Shown here one piece after another: positions 1 to 6,846 of a stretch of 8,061 bases of DNA. The notes under the pieces are model-generated. The model was not told the DNA's origin, searched no databases, and saw only the letters and a list, made by a program, of their open reading frames with translations. Where the stretch lies: contig JAERSX010000484.1 in NCBI GenBank assembly GCA_016845285.1, forward strand, positions 1-8,061, written 5' to 3'. The translations under genes were made by a program, and so were the position numbers. How positions within the stretch are numbered: the first letter of the stretch is position 1; every line of letters begins with the position of its first letter. This DNA is from Deltaproteobacteria bacterium. Lineage in GTDB: Bacteria; Myxococcota_A; UBA796; UBA2385.

Positions 1-1508
1 CCCGACCCCCCGCTGTCGTCCTTCGCAGGAGCGGGGGTCTTCGGTGGGGTGGACGCCACAGCAACCGGAGGGGTCGTCGTGACAGGCGCCTCGACGTCCT
101 CGGTGGGCGCCGTATCCGCGGCCGGCTCAGGCTGAGCCTCCGCTGCGGCAGCCTCTTCAGGCTCTTCAGCCTCGTCGGGCGCGGGCGCTTCCGCCGCGGC
201 CTCGGAAGGTGCGTCCTCTTGGTCCTCGACCTCCACCGACGGACCGCTCGCTTCGGCCGCGTCAGGAGAGTCGACGGCCTCTGCGGCCTCCGCCTCGGGA
301 GCGGCCTCCGCCTCGGGAGCGGCCTCCTCCTCGGGAGCGGCCTCCGCCGGTTCATCCGCCCGGTCTGCGTCGGCAGGCGCGGCCGCTTCACTCCCGGTGC
401 TGGCCGCCGGCTCCGGAGCGTCCTCGGTCGTGCCAGCGACAACCGGAGTCTCCGAGCCTTCGAGACCTTCCTCGATCCAGGTGTCTTCACCGCCGGCCTG
501 GCCGCTGATCTCCCGCATCATGCTGCCGGTGTCCTCGAACAGCGTGGATCCTGTGAGCGGATCGTCAGGATTCTGCTTGGGCTCGATGGTGGCTCTGCAG
601 GGGCCCACAACCTCACGGCAGAAACGGCGCATGGACCCATCGTGGATCTCTTCGGCCAGCGCCTCGGTCAGCTCCACCACCTGCCCGGCGGTGGGGCGAT
701 CGGCCTCGTCGTAGGAGAGGATGAGACGCATGGCGGCGCGGACCTGGGTCGCACGCTCCTCCCCGAGGTCTGCCAGGTCCATGGACTCGAGGTTTTCATT
801 GAGGCGTCGCTCGAACTTCTCAGGCCGGATGTTGATCTTGCCGAAGCCATCGAGCGTGAGCATCTCGTAGAGCGTCACACCGAGGGAGAAGACGTCTCCG
901 AAGGGTGTGTCGGGGTCTCCCAGCAGGCGCTCCGGCGCCATGTAGGCAGCCGAGCCGAAGGCGAGTTGCTGTGTGTGGGCCTCGCGTTCATCGAAGCTGG
1001 CCTGAGCGGTGCCGAAGTCGAGCACCTTGACCTCGCCTGCCGTCGTCACCATCACGTTGCTGGGCTTGATGTCGCGGTGGATGACCTGCAGCGGATCACC
1101 GCCCTGGAGCGGGCGCGCGCTGTACGCGGCGTGCAGAGCGCTCGCCACCTGGCTGGTCACCTCGAAGGCCACCTTGCGGGGCAGGCGCACCTCGTTGTCA
1201 CGGCAGTGGGCCACCAAGGTTTTGATGTCAACCCCGTCGAGGTACTCCATGACCACGGCGCACTGGCCGTTGATGGATGTCAGGTCTTCGACGCGAATGA
1301 TGTTGCGGTGGTGCAACAGCCCGAGAACGCGAGCCTCGTCCCGCGACCGCTGGACGATCTCGGTGTGGCCGGTCCACTTGCCATGGAGAAGCTTGATGGC
1401 GACCACGGACGAGAACCGATCACCCGTCACCATTTCGGCGAGGTAGACCTTCCCGAACGCGCCCTCCGACAGCTCCTTCAAGAACCGGAATCGTCGTCGC
1501 GGCTGCAT
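1..1508 (-). CDS. Ser/Thr protein kinase (Hanks type), active, with acidic Ala/Glu/Pro-rich tail; 3' end outside window
   Basis: Cytoplasmic kinase domain, residues about 7-290, with every catalytic element: Gly-rich loop LSEGAFGKV (13-21, first Gly replaced by Ser), VAIK Lys39, probable helix-C Glu58, HRDIKPSN (144-151, Asp146, Lys148, Asn151), DFG Asp164, APE (191-193), Asp205 and Arg271. It should transfer phosphate from ATP to Ser/Thr of partner proteins. From about residue 340 to the window edge (502) the chain becomes acidic and rich in Ala, Glu and Pro, with a short tandem repeat, and is probably disordered; family members often carry a membrane helix beyond such a linker, but none is reached here. 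The ATG at 1508 has a close GAGG (3-nt gap) and places the fold right at the N-terminus. The frame stays open upstream, with an in-frame GTG at 1517, so the exact start is not certain. It is the last visible gene of the leftward operon, 52 bp after its neighbour. Kinase call very sure; substrates unknown. Confidence 0.94.
   Translation of the reverse strand, partial: MQPRRRFRFLKELSEGAFGKVYLAEMVTGDRFSSVVAIKLLHGKWTGHTEIVQRSRDEARVLGLLHHRNIIRVEDLTSINGQCAVVMEYLDGVDIKTLVAHCRDNEVRLPRKVAFEVTSQVASALHAAYSARPLQGGDPLQVIHRDIKPSNVMVTTAGEVKVLDFGTAQASFDEREAHTQQLAFGSAAYMAPERLLGDPDTPFGDVFSLGVTLYEMLTLDGFGKINIRPEKFERRLNENLESMDLADLGEERATQVRAAMRLILSYDEADRPTAGQVVELTEALAEEIHDGSMRRFCREVVGPCRATIEPKQNPDDPLTGSTLFEDTGSMMREISGQAGGEDTWIEEGLEGSETPVVAGTTEDAPEPAASTGSEAAAPADADRADEPAEAAPEEEAAPEAEAAPEAEAAEAVDSPDAAEASGPSVEVEDQEDAPSEAAAEAPAPDEAEEPEEAAAAEAQPEPAADTAPTEDVEAPVTTTPPVAVASTPPKTPAPAKDDSGGS
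283..348. repeat. 18-bp tandem repeat inside the kinase tail, about 3.7 copies
   Basis: Copies lie at 283-300, 301-318 and 319-336 (one mismatch), followed by a partial copy from 337 to 348. The unit is a multiple of three and encodes six-residue blocks of the type EAAPEA in the kinase's acidic tail, so copy-number changes would alter linker length without a frameshift. Confidence 0.85.
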
Positions 1509-1541
1509 GTTCCTCACACAAAGGTGCCCACGCGGGGCTGC

Positions 1542-1547
1542 ACTATA
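1542..1547 (-). promoter_or_regulatory. Possible -10 element upstream of the kinase gene
   Basis: In the 52-bp gap between the stop at 1561 and the kinase ATG at 1508, the minus strand reads TATAGT (5 of 6 matches to TATAAT), about 33 nt before the start codon and AT-rich against its surroundings. No recognisable -35 box lies 16-18 bp upstream. It could allow separate transcription of the kinase, but may be chance. Confidence 0.2.
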
Positions 1548-1560
1548 TCCCACCGTCGCA

Positions 1561-2280
1561 CTAGTTCCCGCAGATGCCGCCATCGGCTCGAGCCAGCTCG
1601 AGCGTGAGGTGCATCATGGACAGGTACTTGATGGTCCGCTCGTGGACTCCAGGGAACTGGGACTCGACCTTGTCCCAGCTCCAGGTGCCCGGCGCCAGAC
1701 CGCGTCCCCAAGGGGTGCGGTTGTCGAGAACAAGAGCCTCCTGGGCGGCCAAGACGGCGGCGATTCCCATGCGAGTCGCGTCCTCCTGACGGTCCTCGCG
1801 CAGCTCCACCTCTTGGTAGACAGCCGAGATGGTGGCCACGAAAGACCACTCCTGCCGCTTGAACCCGCCGTACCTGCGGAAGTCCACAGGGATGCGCTCG
1901 CCGCCCTTCTCGGCCACCACGAAGTGCATCGCTGCATACCGGCTGGGCAGACCTCGGGAGGTGCCGCAGAGGTCATCGGCCAGCTCGACGGGCTCGGGTG
2001 CCTGGTCGAGGAGGCGCACGAGCCGATCCGCGTAGAGATCCTGCAGATCTCCCACGCGCTTGGTGGCCTGCTTCACCTCGCCTTCGTCGAGGCCGAAGGC
2101 CTTGAAATTGCTCTCACGATTGCCCGACACATAGGTCAGATCGAGCAGCGGATCCTCGACAGACTTGCTGTGTCGTACCTGCTGCTCCGAGCTGCTGATC
2201 TCCTCAGCGCTCAGCAGGTACAGGTTCAGCCCCAGCGCGATGACCACCGCGAAGATCCCGAAGAGGAGGCGCCAGCTCAT
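1561..2280 (-). CDS. Unrecognised membrane-anchored, probably periplasmic protein, 239 aa
   Basis: I do not recognise a family. Residues 4-24 form a hydrophobic segment after MSWR, which by the positive-inside rule gives an N-in signal anchor with a periplasmic body; cleavage after SA near residue 25 is possible, and there is no lipobox. The rest is soluble, mixed alpha/beta in character, charged, with two cysteines (Cys105 and Cys237, the latter two residues from the end) that could form a disulfide in the periplasm. The ATG at 2280 follows a purine-rich GAGGGGGAAGG stretch, a good ribosome binding site. It begins 13 bp after the stop of the lytic transglycosylase gene and precedes the kinase gene by 52 bp, so it is almost certainly co-transcribed. 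The position suggests a partner or regulator of the membrane-bound transglycosylase, an inference from location only. Confidence 0.8.
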   Translation of the reverse strand: MSWRLLFGIFAVVIALGLNLYLLSAEEISSSEQQVRHSKSVEDPLLDLTYVSGNRESNFKAFGLDEGEVKQATKRVGDLQDLYADRLVRLLDQAPEPVELADDLCGTSRGLPSRYAAMHFVVAEKGGERIPVDFRRYGGFKRQEWSFVATISAVYQEVELREDRQEDATRMGIAAVLAAQEALVLDNRTPWGRGLAPGTWSWDKVESQFPGVHERTIKYLSMMHLTLELARADGGICGN

Positions 2281-2293
2281 TCAGCCTTCCCCC

Positions 2294-3916
2294 TCACCGT
2301 GCAGCTCGTTTCGAGACCTGATCGGCCGACGGCACCTTGATGTTGGCGCAGTAGCCGTCGCCACGGATGTAGTCGCGCCACTGGTTGAAGGGCTCGCTGG
2401 AGCCGTAGTTGGTGGCGTAGTAGCAGACCGCCAAGATGTGCTGGGCCACGATGTTGTAGGCATAGTGCTGCGCGTGGTTGGCGAGGCGACCACCGCAGAG
2501 TTTGTTGAAGTACTCGGGTCCGTGCATGCCGGGCTCGGTGCAGGTGATGTTCTGTCCGTAGAAGTCGGGCGCCTCGGTCTGGTTGGTCTGGCGCAGGTAC
2601 TTCTGGTAGGCCGGGCGAATGTTGATGAGGTTGGGCCTGCCGCCGTCGATGGCGGCGTTGTCGAAGCCCGCGTTGTGGCTCAGGATGGTGAGCTGCACGG
2701 CGGCTCCGGAGTCACGGAAGCCCTCATCCTGCCAGGCCTCGTCCAGGAGCTCCATGGCACCTCGGGTCGAGCCCGAGAGCGTCGTGCGTTCATCGACCTC
2801 GCAGCCGGTGATCCGGCAGCGCATGCGCTCGGGATCGATATACGGCGCGTTCTTCATGACCCCCCGCACCGGCACCATCTGGGTGGGAGTGAAGGTGCGG
2901 TCAGACCCACGGAGCTTGCAATTCTTCACCCGCATGCCCCCTCGTAGGGCCACCTCGGGCAGGAACTGCCAGTAGCCCTTGGCGCAGGCCACGGACTGAA
3001 CATCGGGCTTGTAGAGACTCTCCTGGTACGGGATCGCCGCAAACACCGATGGGAGGCCTCGGTTCTCGAGCTCGATGACCACGTAGCGGTAGTCGTCCAC
3101 GATGACGTCGAGGCGCTGCCAGAAGGCCCAGGCCTTGGCGTGGACGCGAGTCGAGCGGGTGACGTAGTCGTAGAAGACCGTGTCCCAGTTGTCGGGGTCC
3201 TTGAGCTCCTCCCAGTCCGCCGCGCCCGCGTTGGGCGACATCACAAAGTCGTAGAAGGGCTGGTTCAGACCCTCTCGCAGGTCTGGATCGACCTCCACCT
3301 TCGCGGCGTCGACGAATTCGTAGAATTCCTCTCCCTCCTCGACCGGCCCGAGCTGGTCGATGTCGCGCTGGTAGAGCGCGATGAGGGGAACCACCACCGC
3401 GACTGCCGTAGCCAGCCCGACGCCGAGCATCGCGGGGATGAACCACAACGGCACACCGCCACGGGTCGAGAGCTCCTTGACGTTCGACGACTCGATGGCG
3501 GCAGCGCTGGACTGGGCAGCATCGGACAGGATCCGCCCTTTCTCCCACACCCCGAGGCGGCGACACTCGACGAAGAGCGAGCTGACGCCACGGGCAGGCG
3601 GGCCGAGGTGAAAGGCGGCCCCCGGAGAGAGGTAGACAGGGCCACGGATGGGCTGAATCTCTGCCCACTCGACATTTTCGTGGGGGGCAACCCGCACTTG
3701 GTTGGCACCCACGGGTGCGATGGCCACACTGCCGCCGTCATAGGCCGTGATCACCGCCTGGCGTGCATCCAGGCCTCGGTAGCCCTCGAGGCGGACCCCA
3801 CCGGGACCGGGATCGGCACCCATGCGCACGACAGGTCCGCGACACACCAGATCGCCCTGGTAGGACAGGGGGCCCTCCAGGACGCGCAGGACCACGTCCC
3901 AGCGCTCCTGGCTCAC
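2294..3916 (-). CDS. FHA-like domain - membrane helix - lytic transglycosylase (SLT/GH23) fusion, 540 aa
   Basis: Three parts are visible. Residues 1-120 look like a forkhead-associated (FHA) beta-sandwich (RMG at 31-33, DARQAVI at 50-56, GANQVRV at 70-76), but the usual phosphothreonine-binding Arg, Ser-Arg and Asn-Gly are only partly kept. Residues 155-182 form one membrane helix. Residues 285-420 carry a lytic transglycosylase core like family 1/MltD: catalytic Glu299 in IPYQES, GYWQFLP (314-320), a DERTTLSGSTRGA stretch (376-388) and SHNAG (413-417). The enzyme class cleaves the MurNAc-GlcNAc bond of peptidoglycan to give anhydro ends. Predicted topology is N-terminus in the cytoplasm, catalytic part in the periplasm. 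The segment between the WQF and SHNAG motifs is longer than usual and Cys-bearing; the periplasmic part has eight cysteines. Start is GTG at 3916, overlapping the preceding stop by 4 bp (GTGA), which indicates translational coupling. Enzyme call strong; FHA call moderate. Confidence 0.9.
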   Translation of the reverse strand: MSQERWDVVLRVLEGPLSYQGDLVCRGPVVRMGADPGPGGVRLEGYRGLDARQAVITAYDGGSVAIAPVGANQVRVAPHENVEWAEIQPIRGPVYLSPGAAFHLGPPARGVSSLFVECRRLGVWEKGRILSDAAQSSAAAIESSNVKELSTRGGVPLWFIPAMLGVGLATAVAVVVPLIALYQRDIDQLGPVEEGEEFYEFVDAAKVEVDPDLREGLNQPFYDFVMSPNAGAADWEELKDPDNWDTVFYDYVTRSTRVHAKAWAFWQRLDVIVDDYRYVVIELENRGLPSVFAAIPYQESLYKPDVQSVACAKGYWQFLPEVALRGGMRVKNCKLRGSDRTFTPTQMVPVRGVMKNAPYIDPERMRCRITGCEVDERTTLSGSTRGAMELLDEAWQDEGFRDSGAAVQLTILSHNAGFDNAAIDGGRPNLINIRPAYQKYLRQTNQTEAPDFYGQNITCTEPGMHGPEYFNKLCGGRLANHAQHYAYNIVAQHILAVCYYATNYGSSEPFNQWRDYIRGDGYCANIKVPSADQVSKRAAR

Positions 3917-6714
3917 TTGGGAGCCGCCTGGGCCGACTTCGCCCTCGCAGGCTTCGCCTTGCCCGCCGCCTCCTTCTTCAACACGAGGAGGTCGGGAGGA
4001 TCAGGCAGATCAGCGAGGATGGCGTAGGGGTCGAGGGGCGTGTCGCCGGCGTAGAGCACCCAGGGCCCCGGCGGCAGGGACAGCCACCGTGCGAGGTGGT
4101 CGACGAGGCCGACGACCGGCACGGCCGACCCCACGGGGAGCCGCAGCCGAACCGGCGGCTCCCCGTGCGCGATCTCCAGGGTCACCACCTGGAGCGCGTT
4201 GGGCACGAAGCGCAGGGTGAGGGTGGCCTCCTTGCCCACTGACGACAGGCGGCTGTCCGGCGCAAGGGGGCCGTCGTCCGTGTCCAAGCGGTACCAGCCA
4301 CTCAAGGTGCCCACCAGATCGGTGGGTGCAGGCACCAGGTTGCCCACCAGTCGGGCCACGGCGGAGGCCACGTCGGCCCCACCTGGCAGGCGCACCTTGG
4401 TGGGCTTGGCTCCCGGCCCCAGGGCGATGCGGAAGCTGCCCACGCCGCCGGGCGTCTTGCGGGTCACGATGGGATCGGGGGCACGGTCGCCGACAGCGGC
4501 CGGAAGCGCGCCGAGGGTCAGCAGTCCGCCCGGTGGGGGGACCTCGGCCTGGCGGACGGGATCCAGGTCGGCGCCGACGGTCGGCGCATCCAACAGCGCA
4601 GACTCGTCCGACGCAGCCGGCGCCTCGACAGGCTTCTCAGTCTTGGCAGCCGCAACAGGCCGAGACTTCTTGGGTGCGGGTGGAGCCTCGCCGGCAACGG
4701 GGGCACGCGCGACAGGCGGAGGAGGCGGCGACTTCGAGGCCGATGGCTTGTCCGCGGTCTTGGCTTCTCTGCCGGGCGGAGCCTCCGGCGGCGGCCGAAT
4801 CGGCGCAGACTCCAGCGGAAGGGAGACCACCTTCTCCTGGGTGAGCGTGGGCTTGGGTGAGAAGTCCGATGGCGCAGGGGATGGACCGGGACCCACATCC
4901 ACTGGCACCGGAGCCTTGCGCGACATGGCGGGGTCGGTCGGCGCCGCGAGCACCTTCGCGTCCGACGCCGGCTCCGCCGAAGAGTCGCCCGAGGTCTTGA
5001 GGATGCGATCCAGCACCTTGGCGGCAGAGGCACGGTCCGCTTCCTTCTGTCGGGCCCAGACCGAGTCTGCCGAGCGCTTGGCGTTGCCGGACCGACGGAG
5101 CGGATCGTCGACGTCGGGTGGCGCGTCGACGGGGGACTGGTCTGGAGGTCCCTCGTTGAGACGGGCGATCAGCGAGTTGGCATCGGGGCGTTCGGCCGGT
5201 GCCGCCCGCGGTGAACTTCGAGGCGAGCGGCGCGCGGACTCTCGGCCGCCCCGTCCCGCAGGCGCCGCCGACACCTTGCTGTTTCCCCTCTTCGGCGCGC
5301 TGCTGACCCGACCCTTGCGGGACTTGGTCGACGCCGCACGCGAAGGCGTGGGTTCGGCCTCTTCGAGACTCTCCCCACCTGCGTCAGCCGCCGAGGTCTT
5401 GGGCCGCGCGCCGGAGCGCGTCACCCGAGACCACCGACCGCTCTGGCTCAGGCCTGAGAGTTCGACTCCAGGAGCCTCACCCGTGGTGGAGGGCTCGATG
5501 GACGCGCGCTCATCCGGCTTCCGCCGTACCCGCCTGGGCGTGCTCCGCGCTGCCTTGGGGGACGCCTTGGGTGCATCATCGCTCGACTTGGACTTGCGGC
5601 GCCGCGCCCGTCTCGGACTGTCGCCAGCGTCCTCCGCAGGAGCCTCGGTCTTGCGCCGCGCCTTGCGGCCACCCCTCCGTGGTGCCGCGCTCCACGAGCG
5701 CGACCGAGGCTTGTCATCGTCGGCATCGTCGTCGTCGAGCATGGACGCGATGTCGTCCTTGCTCAACATCATGGTCTTTCCGGCGTCGAGCTCCTTGCCG
5801 CTCCGCTTGCCCTGGTTGGCCACCTTGGCCATGACGTCCATCAACGAAGGGCCCGTCGCTTCATGACTCCCGAGCACCTTCCGCACGGCATCCATGAAGA
5901 CATCGCCCTCGGCGAAGCGGTCTTCCTGCTCCGGGCGGATGGCCTGGGTCAGCAAATTGCGCACGCCATCGGGCAGCACCTTGCGGAAACGGAAGAGGCG
6001 CCGTGAGCCCTCACCGCGAGCCGCCTGTTGCCGGATGTCATTGACCAGACCGTCGTACACGGGCTTTCCGGTCATCAGCTCGAACGCGATGAGCGAGAGC
6101 CCGAACAGGTCGCTCGAGAGATCCTCGGGCTCCGCCTCGATGCGCTCGGGCGGGCAGTAGCGGAAAGAGTCCTCGCGGGGGACCTGGCGCTCGTCCTCGT
6201 GGAACTGCAGGATCTCCACCTGGGGCAGTGCATGCCCGATGATCTTCACCTGCCCGTCTTTCTTGAGCATGATGCGCCAGGGCGTGAGGCCTCCGTGGGA
6301 GTACACGCCCTCACTGTCTCCGTTGTCGGCTGCTTCGCTGAGGATCTGGGCCGCGGCGTACATGAGCTCCAGGCCGGCCCGCACGCCAGCAGGCTCGCCC
6401 AGGTCGCCCATGGTCCGGATGACCTCGGCCACCGACCAGCACTCACCCGTCGGGTACACGAAGGCACCGTTCTCGACATCGTGATCAACCAGCTCCATGA
6501 GGTTGGTGACCATGGGCGACTCGAGGAAGCCCAGCACCACCCTCAGAGCGTCGTTGATGGCGTTGTGATCGCGGTATTCGGGGTGGAACAAGATGGCCGT
6601 GTGCCGAAAGCCCTTCTCGTCCAACAACTCCCAGAGATCCGAGGCGGGTCCCAGGAGCTTCCGCCCACTGGCGGACATCCCGGCGATTTGATCCACGACC
6701 CACTCCCAGGCCAC
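3913..6714 (-). CDS. Pseudokinase - basic disordered linker - tandem ubiquitin-like domain protein, 933 aa
   Basis: Residues about 28-282 have the protein-kinase fold but not its chemistry. The VAIK Lys is absent (ILFH at 41-44). The catalytic loop reads HGGLTPWRIML (140-150), so HRD Asp is Gly142, Lys is Thr144 and Asn is Arg147. DFG is replaced by Gly160-His161-Ala162 after VKII. The C-lobe is kept: PPE (188-190), Asp202 and the LFGLSLIAFELMTGKPVY helix. Then come KTMML (313-317), an Asp run (327-334) and a very long linker (336-750) rich in Arg, Lys, Ser, Pro and Ala, strongly basic to about residue 505. The end (759-837 and 841-914) holds two ubiquitin-like beta-grasp repeats, without a C-terminal Gly-Gly. 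No membrane segment is seen. It probably acts as a cytoplasmic scaffold. Start GTG at 6714 follows an in-frame TGA 15 bp upstream; the ribosome site is weak and Met13 is an alternative. First gene of the leftward operon. Confidence 0.87.
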   Translation of the reverse strand: MAWEWVVDQIAGMSASGRKLLGPASDLWELLDEKGFRHTAILFHPEYRDHNAINDALRVVLGFLESPMVTNLMELVDHDVENGAFVYPTGECWSVAEVIRTMGDLGEPAGVRAGLELMYAAAQILSEAADNGDSEGVYSHGGLTPWRIMLKKDGQVKIIGHALPQVEILQFHEDERQVPREDSFRYCPPERIEAEPEDLSSDLFGLSLIAFELMTGKPVYDGLVNDIRQQAARGEGSRRLFRFRKVLPDGVRNLLTQAIRPEQEDRFAEGDVFMDAVRKVLGSHEATGPSLMDVMAKVANQGKRSGKELDAGKTMMLSKDDIASMLDDDDADDDKPRSRSWSAAPRRGGRKARRKTEAPAEDAGDSPRRARRRKSKSSDDAPKASPKAARSTPRRVRRKPDERASIEPSTTGEAPGVELSGLSQSGRWSRVTRSGARPKTSAADAGGESLEEAEPTPSRAASTKSRKGRVSSAPKRGNSKVSAAPAGRGGRESARRSPRSSPRAAPAERPDANSLIARLNEGPPDQSPVDAPPDVDDPLRRSGNAKRSADSVWARQKEADRASAAKVLDRILKTSGDSSAEPASDAKVLAAPTDPAMSRKAPVPVDVGPGPSPAPSDFSPKPTLTQEKVVSLPLESAPIRPPPEAPPGREAKTADKPSASKSPPPPPVARAPVAGEAPPAPKKSRPVAAAKTEKPVEAPAASDESALLDAPTVGADLDPVRQAEVPPPGGLLTLGALPAAVGDRAPDPIVTRKTPGGVGSFRIALGPGAKPTKVRLPGGADVASAVARLVGNLVPAPTDLVGTLSGWYRLDTDDGPLAPDSRLSSVGKEATLTLRFVPNALQVVTLEIAHGEPPVRLRLPVGSAVPVVGLVDHLARWLSLPPGPWVLYAGDTPLDPYAILADLPDPPDLLVLKKEAAGKAKPARAKSAQAAPK

Positions 6715-6735
6715 GCTGGCCTGCGGTCACTCTAT

Positions 6736-6751
6736 CAGAGGCCAGCCTCTG
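6736..6751. repeat. Perfect palindrome, 7-bp arms with 2-bp centre; operator candidate
   Basis: CAGAGGC and GCCTCTG flank a CA centre. It lies 21 bp upstream of the GTG of the pseudokinase gene, where a dimeric regulator could control the leftward operon. No poly-T tract follows on either strand, so it does not look like a terminator. Confidence 0.45.
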
Positions 6752-6771
6752 TCCGGCGACCTTGGAGCACA

Positions 6772-6786
6772 ACGGCCTGAAGCCGT
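6772..6786. repeat. Short inverted repeat, 5-bp arms and 5-bp loop
   Basis: ACGGC and GCCGT flank CTGAA in the middle of the divergent region, 20 bp from the larger palindrome. Arms this short in GC-rich DNA may be chance. No T-run follows. Confidence 0.25.
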
Positions 6787-6846
6787 CGAGTATCCTGTGC
6801 CTACCTTACGTCCGGCGCGGGAACGGGACGACGGGGAAACGAGGCC

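Larger units (their letters stand above)
6715..6846. promoter_or_regulatory. Divergent intergenic region with two inverted repeats
   Basis: These 132 bp separate two start codons facing away from each other, so promoters for both the leftward operon and the rightward gene must lie here or within the flanking genes. I see no good -35/-10 pair on either strand; TATCCT at 6791-6796 (plus) and GATACT at 6793-6788 (minus) are weak -10 matches without a -35. The palindromes listed separately are the clearest structure. Confidence 0.5.

Noticed and set aside
1509..1560. Terminator between the anchored protein gene and the kinase gene
   Set aside because: Only a bulged 3+3 bp stem can be drawn and there is no T-run, so the genes are treated as one operon.
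219..1607. Long plus-strand open frame opposite the kinase gene (462 codons)
   Set aside because: It is antisense to a frame with all kinase catalytic motifs; its Gly/Leu/Arg/Val/His-rich translation is typical of a shadow frame in GC-rich DNA.
1507..2340. Plus-strand open frame of 277 codons opposite the anchored protein gene
   Set aside because: It overlaps the opposite-strand gene, which has a signal anchor, a good ribosome site and operon spacing; the plus-strand product has no such features.
3913..4440. Conjugatable ubiquitin at the end of the pseudokinase protein
   Set aside because: The chain ends in an Ala/Lys-rich tail ending APK, without a Gly-Gly terminus or a cleavage site, and no E1, E2 or protease gene is in the window.
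4199..5866. Plus-strand open frame of 555 codons opposite the basic linker and ubiquitin-like region
   Set aside because: The minus-strand frame is continuous with a kinase fold on one side and beta-grasp repeats on the other. The plus frame is Ser/Ala/Gly/Arg low complexity and reflects the linker's codon bias.
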